From positions 1 through 47,632 of the forward strand of contig JAAYMA010000016.1 in the NCBI GenBank assembly GCA_012521615.1: a stretch of DNA of 47,632 nt, in the 5' to 3' direction. Below are positions 16,985 through 25,951 of the stretch, piece by piece. The stretch comes from Clostridiaceae bacterium (lineage in GTDB: Bacteria; Bacillota; Clostridia; DSM-8532). The translations under genes were made by a program, and so were the position numbers. Below the pieces are notes generated by a model, which worked only from the letters and a program-made list of their open reading frames with translations, was not told the DNA's origin and ran no database searches. Within the stretch, counting starts at the first letter, position 1. Each line of letters opens with the position of its first letter.

Positions 16985-18646
16985 TTAATGTTTGAAAACA
17001 GAATCCCCAAGAAATTCCCTTAAAATTGAATTGGAAGGAACTATATCAGAGGAAGGCGCTTCAATTATATAACTCAAAAATTCAATCAGACGATGGGCTT
17101 CAGCATACTGGGGCATATCAGGTGTAATAGCCTCCAATAAAGGGAGAGCCAGGGGCTTTATCATGGAAAGCTCATAAATCAAAGATGTATTTATCATCAC
17201 ATCAGCCTCTTCCTGGAAGGGGAATATATTTCTTTCCTCACCCCTTCTTACATTCGGCCACATTTCAATTGTTTTCGGGGCTGGTGTTCCACGGGAACGG
17301 TTATCCCTCACAATCCGGCGCAGCAGCCGCAAATCCGTAGTAGGAATCCTGTTATGCATGTCAATGCGCATTGATGTAATTGCACTTATATAAATTTTAA
17401 ATTTATTCTCTTCTTTAACTTTACTTGTCAGGCCCGGGTTTAAGGCATGAATTCCTTCGATAACCAAAACCTGACCCTCTTCCATTTTTAACTTCTTGCC
17501 GGTAAATTCTCTTTTACCGGTAATGAAATTATATCTGGGCAGTTCTACTTCGCCACCATTCAGCAATGTATTAATGTCTTTATTAAACAGCTCCAGATCA
17601 ACTGCCTCAAGAGCTTCATAATCAGGTTTTCCTTCCTCATCCATAGGAGTCATGGATTTTTCTACAAAGTAATCATCAACTGAGATATTGAGAGGTACTA
17701 AACCATTTACCCTGAGCTGTACCGATAATCTCTGGGCAAAAATTGTTTTTCCGGATGAAGACGGACCTGCAATCAGAATAACTCTTTTTTGAGGCTGCTC
17801 GTCCTTAATCATATCCGCTATGCTTGCAATCTTTTTCTCATGCAAAGCCTCAGCAATTAAAACCAATTCATCTATTTTTCCGGTTTCTACAGCTTCGTTC
17901 AGGTTGCCTACATCCTCAACCCCGAGAATGCTCAACCATTCACGGTATTCGGTAAATATCCCAAAAAGTTTCTGGGGAATGGGAATATCGGGAAGTTGGT
18001 TAGGTACAGCTTTCTTGGGCATCATCAATACAATTCCATCATGATGAGCTTCTACTTTGAATATTTTGAGGTATCCGGTGCTTGGAAGCATATGTCCATA
18101 GAAATAATCCTGTACATCATCCAATTGATAAAGTGTGACATAATCTTTCTTCCTGTTTTTAACAAGCCGGTATCTGTCTTCTCTGCCTGTTTTAAGGAAA
18201 ATTTCTCTGGCTTCATCAATAGACAGAGTCGCTTTTTTAAATTCCTTGTTCAATTGAACAAGTTCATGCATCCTTTTTTCGATTTCTTCTGCATCAGCAG
18301 TGGTAACCTTATAGTCCAGAATCTCAAAAAAGATGCCCCTGCTTACAGAATGGCGTATTTGTATAGTTTTTCCCGGAAATAAATCATGCACAGCCTTAAT
18401 GAGGAGAAAGGTCAAACTTCTCTGATAAATTCTGACACCATCTTCTGACGTCAAGTCAACAGCTTCGACGGTGCATTCTTCTTCAACAGGGTAAGTAAGT
18501 TCCTTTATTTGATTGTTGACCCGTGCACCTACTATTAATGAATCCTTTTTACCCTTCTTACCTTTAAACAGGTCCTCTAACTTTACCCCCTTGTTTACAA
18601 GCAGTTCCTGACCATCTAAAGTGATACAAATTTTATCTTCCCTCAT
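16985..18646 (-). CDS. TGS-domain uridine kinase family protein (nucleoside kinase)
   Basis: This 553-residue fusion has a TGS domain at the N-terminus (about 5-65). A region like the second additional domain of threonyl-tRNA synthetase follows (about 75-225). The C-terminal P-loop kinase related to uridine/phosphoribulokinase has its Walker A motif GPSSSGKT at 294-301 and NISVDDYFVEKS just after. The kinase part suggests phosphorylation of a nucleoside; the TGS/SAD part suggests an RNA or nucleotide-sensing role. This architecture is widespread in Clostridia but its substrate is not established. The gene has its own promoter and converges on the PBP gene. Confidence 0.85.
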   Translation of the reverse strand: MREDKICITLDGQELLVNKGVKLEDLFKGKKGKKDSLIVGARVNNQIKELTYPVEEECTVEAVDLTSEDGVRIYQRSLTFLLIKAVHDLFPGKTIQIRHSVSRGIFFEILDYKVTTADAEEIEKRMHELVQLNKEFKKATLSIDEAREIFLKTGREDRYRLVKNRKKDYVTLYQLDDVQDYFYGHMLPSTGYLKIFKVEAHHDGIVLMMPKKAVPNQLPDIPIPQKLFGIFTEYREWLSILGVEDVGNLNEAVETGKIDELVLIAEALHEKKIASIADMIKDEQPQKRVILIAGPSSSGKTIFAQRLSVQLRVNGLVPLNISVDDYFVEKSMTPMDEEGKPDYEALEAVDLELFNKDINTLLNGGEVELPRYNFITGKREFTGKKLKMEEGQVLVIEGIHALNPGLTSKVKEENKFKIYISAITSMRIDMHNRIPTTDLRLLRRIVRDNRSRGTPAPKTIEMWPNVRRGEERNIFPFQEEADVMINTSLIYELSMIKPLALPLLEAITPDMPQYAEAHRLIEFLSYIIEAPSSDIVPSNSILREFLGDSVFKH

Positions 18647-18677
18647 AGATCGCTCTCCTTACCCACATTTTAACAAT

Positions 18678-18706
18678 ATTATCCTATATTCAAACCAATT
18701 CGGCAA
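18678..18706 (-). promoter_or_regulatory. Probable promoter of the TGS-uridine kinase gene
   Basis: TTGCCG (18706-18701), a 17-nt spacer and GATAAT (18683-18678) on the minus strand, about 30 bp upstream of the start codon. Confidence 0.5.
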
Positions 18707-18857
18707 GTTAGCGGTCGAATTGAACATATGGTTTACAGCAAAAATATAGAGGCTATTAAATATAACAGCCTCTTTTTAATAATATTCAATATAATTATTA
18801 TGGATAATTGTCCTTAGAAAAATTCTTTACTATAAATGCTATAATATATGTTTTGTT

Positions 18858-18905
18858 AAAAATCGGGGCAGTAGAACAAAATATTAATTATTAAGTCTAC
18901 TGCCC
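18858..18905 (-). terminator. Terminator of the GH35/phosphorylase operon
   Basis: GGGCAGTAGA (18866-18875) and TCTACTGCCC (18896-18905) form a perfect 10-bp stem, followed on the minus strand by CGATTTTT. It lies 24 bp after the GH35 stop codon. A second, weaker stem (GAGGCTATT/AACAGCCTC) lies about 90 bp further on. Confidence 0.75.
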
Positions 18906-18928
18906 ACAACTTTTAGGGGGCATTATTG

Positions 18929-21730
18929 TTAAAAAATTTGGACATCAGTTTTTTTAGCCACATAAACTTGCACTATTTCAGGCTCAATCATATAACCGCG
19001 CCTGTATCCGCTCTGCAGTTCATCGTAGAATCCCGGACATTCAAGAATAATCGAAATCACATTTTCACTATTCTTATTCAGGTAGGACTCCGGAATATAG
19101 AAATCCTGCTGCGGGCCAAGTACATCATACAGGGCAATCGGTTTTCCATTTACATATATAGTAAGTCTTTGATCTGCCTCTTCTATCCTTAAACGAATCG
19201 GAGCGCTAAATCCCTCTCCAATATCATATTTGAATTTCCTTCTGAACCAGACTATATGCCCCATCTCTGGTGCGGGTACATATTTTTGAACTGCCGGACA
19301 TTCATGCCAGTCAGAATCATCAAATTCCAGCTTATGATAGCCTTTATTGATTCCTTCAAGCCCCTGTTTTACATAGAATTCTTTTAAAGACAGTTTGAAC
19401 TTCTTATCGTCGCTATATGTACCATATAACTCAATAGGATTCATTATTCCACTGAATTTCACTATATCTCCCTCGTGAGGATGGGATTTGTTATGAAACT
19501 CATTGGCATAAAGGATAGCCATTATATTTTTACCCTTTTTCAAAGCCGATGTTATATCCATTTGCTTTATCTTTCTGTTATGGCTTTTATACACAAGTTT
19601 ATTATTTATATAGATAAACATCCGGTCAGTATCATTATGTTGATAATCCATGAATACCATGCCCGGATCCTTTTTAAGATCAAATTCTGTCCTGTACCAG
19701 TAGTACCCGTGTTCTATGTATCCGGCTTCCTCAAGGGATATAGGTTTGAGAAGTCTTTCCCAGCCTGAATGATTATAATTGTCTGAAACTTCCGCTGTAT
19801 CAGCAATATACTTCCAATCAGAAGTCCATTTAAATTCAGGTCTGTCAAGATATGATCCGACCCGGAAACCTCCTTCATACATACCGGTTTTATCACAATA
19901 GTTCAGAGCCACAATACCGCCGTTTACAGCTAGACAATCCGGCTTGAATGTTTCAGTCATAGGGAAAAATCTAAATCTGTTTTCACTGTTCTCTTTGATT
20001 TCCGTGCTGAGTTTGATCTTACTGTCTTCTTCAGCAATTGATTCGATATAGTATGTTGAATGGAACAATAATCCAGAATCAAGCTCTTCAACTCTTCCCA
20101 CAAGACTGTTCTCTATTATAAACATATATATATCGTTGATCTTAATTATATTGACATCATCGTGGCAATATTTGAGCATGCTTTCATCGCCAAAGTCCAA
20201 CACTTCCACATTTCCTTTAATTACTTTTATGTCCTGAGCCTTGCAATTTATGACAAGCTGTCCGGCTACACCTTTTTTGCCATAAAGCGCGAAAACAATA
20301 CCCTTTTCGTATTTCCGGGAGAAAAGCACTTCACTGGTTGCATATCTGATAAACGCATCGGTGCCGGGTATGGAAAAGTTAACGGGAATTAATCTTGTTT
20401 CCCCTGCCAGTACTTTTGTACTGAAGGTATATTCTTTACCTGCTAACTCTTCCGGAATGTGTAAAACAAAATTCTTATCATCTTTTTCAAGATTCCTTAT
20501 CTTAAAGAACCGTCCATTTTCATTTCCCTGCTCATAAAAATCACAGTTTTCATCAGACTGGCTAAGGTCACTGTCTATCATTGCACCATCTTGCTTCAAA
20601 ACTGCGATATTGTCTCCGGCAGATAATACTTTGACATAGGATTTGTCATCGCCGTTGAGCATAATATCAGAAAACTCTTTTGCAAACCGCATAAAGCCTT
20701 TTATCCAATAATATTTTTCTTTGTGAAGCTCGCCCCATTCACGTATGGGGGAACCGCCAAAATCATAGCTCGTTATATTACCAAGCCCGCCTAAAAAGAA
20801 TATATCTCCTCTTGCCCCGATGTAGGGGAATGTGGTGCCTCCCACCATCATGTAATAATTCATAACTGAAGCACCGTGTATCAGCACACTTTTGGATACA
20901 CCTTCTACTACACTGAGATCAGGCTCGTAAATGGGAGCACCAATCTGGGCGAACCATCCTGCCTGAAGTTCCAGTATCATGACCGGATACTGTGACTGGG
21001 TCTTTCTTGATTCAATAATTTTCCCTTCATAAAGGTCGTATTCATTCATCCACAGTCCCGGAATACAGGGATAATATGTACGGGTATCAATTATGCCTTC
21101 ACTGCGAAGGAAAGTTGCTTCATTGGCGAACTTAGGAATATCAATTCCAAGTTCGTCCATTGTATCCCGCAAGAACAGGAAATAATCTATGGCATCCTGG
21201 AGAGTGATTGTTTCATCCCCATATTCTATCAGGTGATCATATTCATTCTCAATCTGAATGGCTATTATATTCCCGCCATTTGTTACAAGATGCTTCTGTA
21301 TCTTTTCGTTAACCATCTCATACCAGCGTCTGCACAGCTTAAGGTAGCCTTCATCCAGCATACGGAGCCTGAATTCTTTCCTGGCTATTTTCCCTATCAG
21401 CCAATCGGGATGACCGCCAAAATCCAGTTCAGCACAAACATAAGGACCAGGTTTTATGAGAACATAAAACCCATACTTTTCACATAGCGTGAGAAACCTG
21501 TCAAGATCGTAATCTCCGTCCCATCTGACCTGGTTTTCTACAGGTTCATGCATACTCCACGGAACATATACTGAAATAAGGTTTGCACCCATACTTTTCA
21601 TTTTCTTCAGCCGGTCTTCCCAGAGAGCTGCAGGAACTCTGAAATAGTGGAATTCTCCACCAATCAGAAATTCCCTTCTGCCATTAATGATAAACCCGTT
21701 TCTGTCATAGGAAATGATGTGTTTTTTCAT
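18929..21730 (-). CDS. Glycoside hydrolase family 35 beta-galactosidase-like enzyme
   Basis: A 933-residue protein without a signal peptide, so cytoplasmic. The N-terminal TIM barrel has the GH35 landmarks GEFHYFRVP (near residue 25), KPGPYVCAELDFGG, the acid/base Glu163 in QIENEYD and the probable nucleophile Glu254 in MILELQAGWF. The C-terminal half holds beta-sandwich jelly-roll domains, including WFRRKFKYDIG and RLTIYVNGKPIALYD. GH35 enzymes remove terminal beta-galactose, and some act on glucosamine or other beta-linked sugars. The substrate here is not certain. It is 27 bp downstream of the glycoside phosphorylase gene and clearly co-transcribed with it, suggesting a joint role in degrading an imported beta-linked oligosaccharide. 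Confidence 0.85.
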   Translation of the reverse strand: MKKHIISYDRNGFIINGRREFLIGGEFHYFRVPAALWEDRLKKMKSMGANLISVYVPWSMHEPVENQVRWDGDYDLDRFLTLCEKYGFYVLIKPGPYVCAELDFGGHPDWLIGKIARKEFRLRMLDEGYLKLCRRWYEMVNEKIQKHLVTNGGNIIAIQIENEYDHLIEYGDETITLQDAIDYFLFLRDTMDELGIDIPKFANEATFLRSEGIIDTRTYYPCIPGLWMNEYDLYEGKIIESRKTQSQYPVMILELQAGWFAQIGAPIYEPDLSVVEGVSKSVLIHGASVMNYYMMVGGTTFPYIGARGDIFFLGGLGNITSYDFGGSPIREWGELHKEKYYWIKGFMRFAKEFSDIMLNGDDKSYVKVLSAGDNIAVLKQDGAMIDSDLSQSDENCDFYEQGNENGRFFKIRNLEKDDKNFVLHIPEELAGKEYTFSTKVLAGETRLIPVNFSIPGTDAFIRYATSEVLFSRKYEKGIVFALYGKKGVAGQLVINCKAQDIKVIKGNVEVLDFGDESMLKYCHDDVNIIKINDIYMFIIENSLVGRVEELDSGLLFHSTYYIESIAEEDSKIKLSTEIKENSENRFRFFPMTETFKPDCLAVNGGIVALNYCDKTGMYEGGFRVGSYLDRPEFKWTSDWKYIADTAEVSDNYNHSGWERLLKPISLEEAGYIEHGYYWYRTEFDLKKDPGMVFMDYQHNDTDRMFIYINNKLVYKSHNRKIKQMDITSALKKGKNIMAILYANEFHNKSHPHEGDIVKFSGIMNPIELYGTYSDDKKFKLSLKEFYVKQGLEGINKGYHKLEFDDSDWHECPAVQKYVPAPEMGHIVWFRRKFKYDIGEGFSAPIRLRIEEADQRLTIYVNGKPIALYDVLGPQQDFYIPESYLNKNSENVISIILECPGFYDELQSGYRRGYMIEPEIVQVYVAKKTDVQIF

Positions 21731-21757
21731 CTTAATACTCTCCTTTTCCCTTAAGTA

Positions 21758-24700
21758 TTATGCAAGGTAAATATCCAGCCGGTCTATTTTGCCTTCTCTT
21801 ATTTCCCTGGAATAAGGCAAAGCAATAACTCCGCCTTCTATATTTATTAACTGACCGTCTTTGTGTATTACAATCCTTTCTATCTTGGCAGCATCTTTAC
21901 CGTAAGTATCCTTTCTGTTTGGATTGTGATAAACTGTAAGCACATTTCCTAAAAACATGAAAGCAAAAGTATCCTTTTCAAAAACAATTTCCCTGGACTC
22001 CATATTTTCATAAAGTGTTGCACGGGTTTCTTCCTCTGTGAAAAGCCAATTCGGAATAACAGGTTTAAGCTCAAGACAAAGTTGGCCTTCATCATTTATG
22101 AAGAAGGGTTTTCTGCCAACTGTCATATAAATCCACATGGTCAGGAATTCTGCCGATGCTCCTGACAGTCTGGAGACAAATCCCCTGCCATGGACTCTTT
22201 TGTCAGGATGCACTGTACTTGCTATAAAGGATGAGTTTTCCAGAATACTTCTGCCATAAACTTCAGGATCCAAAAACGGTATCGTTTTCATAAAACATTC
22301 AGAGAAAAACTCATCATAAAGGCCGGATCTTAAAATTTCAAGGAAATATTTGTATTCCATATGCAGGAACACTGCTTCATTTTCGAGCCAGCCTCTCGGG
22401 AATATATTCTGCCTCCCTATTTCCTTTGTTTCATCCATAATATTGTCATTGACTTTGTACATGTCCAGTTTTTTATCATACAGACCAGTCTTTTTTATTG
22501 CACCGAACAGCTTTTTGGCTTTATCAGCGTCTTTCTCCATTCTGAGCACATGGACAGGTCCTTCAAGGAAATAAGGAATGGGTCTCTGCCTGAATTTAAG
22601 TGCTTTTACATACGGATAGCCATTTGCATCCCTTAACTCCTGCCCGTTTTCATCTTTTAGAATTTCATACTCTGTAACTTCATTGATAAAGTATGTATAA
22701 TAAACTCCCTCGTCCTTGTTTAATGCCTTTTCAATAGCTTTATCAACTTTATTCACCAATTTGTCCAGGAATGTAACTATTTCTTTGATATCAATCTCGG
22801 CTTCATTGCCGCTTATGCCAAATATAACTTCCTGGCGATATTTTTCTTTAATCTCATAACTCTTTTTCCAATACTCAAAATCATCAGTTATATCTGATAA
22901 CAGATTGTTTATGGTACTGAAGAATCTGTATCCTTCCTCGTAAACTTTTATAGATCCACTTAAACCTGCTTTTTCAACAGCATCCTTGACAATTAATGCA
23001 AGTCTTTTAATAGCCGCAGTTTCATTAATTGATGAACCCAATATGGCAGGCAATCCGTTTAATGCATCACACCAGCCTGGTTTGTTGGCTTCCATCTCGA
23101 CACCAATGCCCTCAGGATCCAAAGAAGCGATTTTGTTTACAAGAAGCATTACGATTTTGGAAAGGAGTGTACAATGGTAAATATCTCCCTTACCGTTTTC
23201 TGTACGCACCATGTTGGGATGGGTTTCCCTGCTTTTTATAAGTTCTTCTTTCTCTCTTATTCTTATCACTGAACCAAGCTGTCGTACTCCATTAGGGGTA
23301 AGTACATATTTCTTCTCCCTTGGCATAACCACTTCATAGTTATCGTAATAGGTATAGCTGCAATCTTTTACAAGCAGATCTTCAATTCTGTCAGGGTATA
23401 TTGAGAAATACTGTTCCAGCAAATCATTGTTATATATCCAGTGATCTACCCAGTATCCTTCCTGAAAATCAGCCAGATCCTCCTTGGAGCTTATAGCAAG
23501 GACTTTATCCAAAAGTTCGGCATAACTGCCTTTCAAGAGTTCAACTTTTTTGTATTCCATGAATTCCAGGAAACTACCGGGAGTAAAGGCTTTACCCAGA
23601 TAATCCTTAATTTCCGTTCTATGATCGGGCTTCACATATTCGTCCAGAAGCAGATCCAATCTTTGGCTGTCTTCAATATAGAATCTTGATCCTTTAAGGA
23701 CGAGAGGATTAAATCCGTCCAACTGTATGAGATTGAAGAAAGTCTTTATATCGGTATCATTAATTTCGGGGAAGAATACAATGTCGTTTCTTCTGTTCTG
23801 GTTTACATCACGGAAATTCGCATTCCCCTGCGAATAATATGTTGAATCGACCTGGAAGAAATTGTACTCTCTTTCCAGATCTCCATGTTTTCTTGAATAA
23901 ACATAGAAGGTATGTTTGCCCTCTCCAACCTGTACAGGATACCCGCCTCTCAGGAAATTATCGAGAAAACTCTGTCCTGCATACAAATCAAACTTTTTGG
24001 AATTGCTTACAGTAAACACAGGATTTTTGAGGCTCTCGATCAGATTGCGATTTTCTTCAATTTTATCGATAATATAAGTTTCGCTTATTTTAGATACGGC
24101 AAATTCTTTGACCATATCAAAATTACCTGCACTGCCTATAAGAGTATAAGAAACATGGGAATCCCTATTCTCGAGAACAAGGCTTCTGTATCCGAAACCA
24201 CAGGGTGTTGTTCCTACTGTTACCTGTTCTTCCGGGAATTCAAATTCTTTTTCTATGAATTTTTCCGGATAAGCAAAATCATATTTTTCACCAAATACTT
24301 CATAAGGGTCCACAATAATAGGTGCGTAATATGTTTCTCCATTTTCGAAGCTTACATTTATGTAGAAATTTCCGCCTTCCAGGAATAAAGTTTCCGGAGT
24401 ATCATAAGGAAGAACCTTAATTCTGTAGAACGGTATGGTTCTATAATTATCAACACCCATCCATGCCTGCCTTAAGTTACTCATTTCTTTCATGTCTATA
24501 TTTGTGAGATAATAGGGGATTATGGCAGGAAGTCCGTCAATAATCTCAATCTCATATTTTTTGCCTGAGATATTGGTTACCTTTAAGCTTCTTATAAGAC
24601 TTGCAATATTTTCACCGGGAAGAGTACAGTACATTACTTCTGTTTTAATACCAAGTTTTTCGTTAACTTCTTCTATTCTTACATCGTAAGATGTTATAAT

Positions 24701-25048
24701 CATTTTTTGGGTTATATCTTCATCCCTGTCACTTAGATTATCCTGAAAAGGTTCATGATATATCACTTTTTGACTTTCCAGATCTTTTATCTTAAAAAAT
24801 GTTCTGAAACCCTGAAGAGCTGTCTGCCTGTATGCCTTGTTCGCCGGTTGAAATTCCAAAATTGAATAATCCTTATTGTTTATACCGAAGGTTGAAATTA
24901 GCTGTCCTCTGTTTACATAATAAGTCCACAAAGGTTTTCCGTGAAGACCGGCTATAGCGGGCAAAAAACTTGCAAAAGGTTTGCATCGGTTATAATCCTC
25001 AATAACAAATTCGCCTTGGGAATTAAGATAATATTTTTGTTTTTTCAT
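21758..25048 (-). CDS. Glycoside phosphorylase of the GH94/GH149/GH161 group (possibly GH161 beta-1,3-glucan phosphorylase)
   Basis: This 1096-residue cytoplasmic protein resembles cellobiose phosphorylase-like proteins but is longer than true GH94 cellobiose phosphorylases (about 810). An N-terminal beta-sandwich region (1-350) precedes a linker and an (alpha/alpha)6 barrel. Key segments are GYWVDHW (531-537), KPGWCDALNGLP with the probable catalytic Asp661, FRQRPIPYFLEGPV and IFPRGWLENEAVFLHMEYKY. Such enzymes cleave beta-glucosidic bonds with phosphate to give glucose 1-phosphate, saving ATP. The size and motif spacing point to GH161 or GH149 (beta-1,3-glucan phosphorylases), but this is from memory. 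It is the first gene of an operon with GH35. TGGAGG precedes the ATG. Confidence 0.7.
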   Translation of the reverse strand: MKKQKYYLNSQGEFVIEDYNRCKPFASFLPAIAGLHGKPLWTYYVNRGQLISTFGINNKDYSILEFQPANKAYRQTALQGFRTFFKIKDLESQKVIYHEPFQDNLSDRDEDITQKMIITSYDVRIEEVNEKLGIKTEVMYCTLPGENIASLIRSLKVTNISGKKYEIEIIDGLPAIIPYYLTNIDMKEMSNLRQAWMGVDNYRTIPFYRIKVLPYDTPETLFLEGGNFYINVSFENGETYYAPIIVDPYEVFGEKYDFAYPEKFIEKEFEFPEEQVTVGTTPCGFGYRSLVLENRDSHVSYTLIGSAGNFDMVKEFAVSKISETYIIDKIEENRNLIESLKNPVFTVSNSKKFDLYAGQSFLDNFLRGGYPVQVGEGKHTFYVYSRKHGDLEREYNFFQVDSTYYSQGNANFRDVNQNRRNDIVFFPEINDTDIKTFFNLIQLDGFNPLVLKGSRFYIEDSQRLDLLLDEYVKPDHRTEIKDYLGKAFTPGSFLEFMEYKKVELLKGSYAELLDKVLAISSKEDLADFQEGYWVDHWIYNNDLLEQYFSIYPDRIEDLLVKDCSYTYYDNYEVVMPREKKYVLTPNGVRQLGSVIRIREKEELIKSRETHPNMVRTENGKGDIYHCTLLSKIVMLLVNKIASLDPEGIGVEMEANKPGWCDALNGLPAILGSSINETAAIKRLALIVKDAVEKAGLSGSIKVYEEGYRFFSTINNLLSDITDDFEYWKKSYEIKEKYRQEVIFGISGNEAEIDIKEIVTFLDKLVNKVDKAIEKALNKDEGVYYTYFINEVTEYEILKDENGQELRDANGYPYVKALKFRQRPIPYFLEGPVHVLRMEKDADKAKKLFGAIKKTGLYDKKLDMYKVNDNIMDETKEIGRQNIFPRGWLENEAVFLHMEYKYFLEILRSGLYDEFFSECFMKTIPFLDPEVYGRSILENSSFIASTVHPDKRVHGRGFVSRLSGASAEFLTMWIYMTVGRKPFFINDEGQLCLELKPVIPNWLFTEEETRATLYENMESREIVFEKDTFAFMFLGNVLTVYHNPNRKDTYGKDAAKIERIVIHKDGQLINIEGGVIALPYSREIREGKIDRLDIYLA

Positions 25049-25123
25049 TCTAAACCTCCATAGAAATATATACTCAATTCTAAAAATTAACTTATTCGAG
25101 TTCTAAAGGAGGTCAAAACAAAG

Positions 25124-25201
25124 ATGTCAGATACCTATTCAAATTTATGTTACTATACTCAAGAAGATGGCACAATTCAATTTATTTGCTTTAAGTTATA
25201 A
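25124..25201 (+). CDS. Putative 25-residue micro-protein with a near-perfect ribosome binding site
   Basis: The frame begins with an ATG 9 nt after AAAGGAGGTC (25105-25114), which is almost the full anti-Shine-Dalgarno complement. It encodes a 25-residue peptide with two Cys and several Tyr residues, opening MSDTYSNLCYYTQEDG. It is divergent from the phosphorylase gene and lies about 260 bp upstream of cotJA on the same strand. I do not recognise a family. The ribosome binding site argues for translation; a coat-related or leader role is speculation. Confidence 0.4.
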   Translation: MSDTYSNLCYYTQEDGTIQFICFKL

Positions 25202-25252
25202 AAATTTTATTATTTTACGCAAATTTTTTACTTAAAAAAGTATTAAGTCTTT

Positions 25253-25276
25253 AATTGTCACAAAAATTGTCACAAA
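25253..25276 (+). repeat. Perfect 12-bp tandem repeat upstream of cotJ
   Basis: AATTGTCACAAA occurs twice back to back in an otherwise AT-rich region of about 250 bp without genes. It could be a tandem binding site for a regulator; no known consensus was matched. Confidence 0.7.
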
Positions 25277-25410
25277 TAAAATCAATTTTACCCTTAATAT
25301 AAACTATATCCATAAAAATTAGCAAACACAATAAAAAATATTTCAATTTGGTTTACAAATTTTCGTATTTCATTTTTATCTTTTCACAAAAAATCAGTAA
25401 ATCACATAAC

Positions 25411-25450
25411 TCCATGCTTGTACATAATATGTAAAAGAAACAAGCATGGA
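25411..25450 (+). promoter_or_regulatory. Hairpin overlapping the cotJA ribosome binding site
   Basis: TCCATGCTTGT (25411-25421) and ACAAGCATGGA (25440-25450) are perfectly complementary 11-nt arms around an 18-nt loop. The right arm includes the first three bases of the cotJA ribosome binding site GGAGG (25448-25452). If both arms are transcribed, the stem would hinder ribosome access; if the transcript starts inside it, the stem would not form. Confidence 0.6.
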
Positions 25451-25459
25451 GGATCGCCT

Positions 25460-25648
25460 ATGGATAATCTTAATTTGGTCACAATTTACACAGAAAACAA
25501 CTGTAAAGGTGAAGCAATTGTCATACCGGTTATGCCAATAAGACCTCAACTTGCCAGGGCATATATACCATACCAGCTTTATGGCAAAATACATTCACCT
25601 CAGGAAGCTCTTAAAAAAGGAACTGTTTTCCCAGAGCTTGTAAGATAA
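25460..25648 (+). CDS. cotJA: Spore coat associated protein CotJA
   Basis: The ATG at 25460 follows GGAGG at proper spacing; an in-frame ATG at 25418 lies inside the hairpin. The 62-residue protein has the CotJA pattern ARAYIPYQLYGKIHSPQEALKKGTVFPELV. Short N-terminal regions before this pattern vary among members. CotJA belongs to the cotJABC operon expressed in the mother cell under sigma-E in Bacillus; the three products sit in the spore coat. It is followed by cotJB after 49 bp. Confidence 0.9.
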   Translation: MDNLNLVTIYTENNCKGEAIVIPVMPIRPQLARAYIPYQLYGKIHSPQEALKKGTVFPELVR

Positions 25649-25697
25649 TGCAACCGCCAATTAATATCCTATAACTGAAGTATGGAGGTGTTTGGAT

Positions 25698-25949
25698 ATG
25701 GATGAACGCAATACCCTATTAGAGCAGATTATGGCTTATGACTTCGTTCTCATTGATTTAGGACTTTACCTTAATACACATCCGTCAGACAGAAATGCAC
25801 TGCGGGACTATAAAATGGCATTGGAGCATTCAGAAAAATTGAGACAACAATATCAGTCAAAATATGGGCCCTTAACAATTCGTTCACTGCCTGACCCAAA
25901 CTGCTGGCAGTGGGTCAACGATCCGTGGCCATGGAATAAGGAGGCATGA
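25698..25949 (+). CDS. cotJB: Spore coat protein CotJB
   Basis: The ATG at 25698 is 9 nt after GGAGG; a TTG six bases earlier is too close to it. The 83-residue protein matches the CotJB domain: LLEQIMAYDFVLIDLGLYLNTHP near the N-terminus and a Trp/Pro-rich tail (NCWQWVNDPWPWNKE). It overlaps or abuts cotJC, indicating translational coupling. Its biochemical role in the coat is not known. Confidence 0.9.
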   Translation: MDERNTLLEQIMAYDFVLIDLGLYLNTHPSDRNALRDYKMALEHSEKLRQQYQSKYGPLTIRSLPDPNCWQWVNDPWPWNKEA

Positions 25950-25951
25950 AT

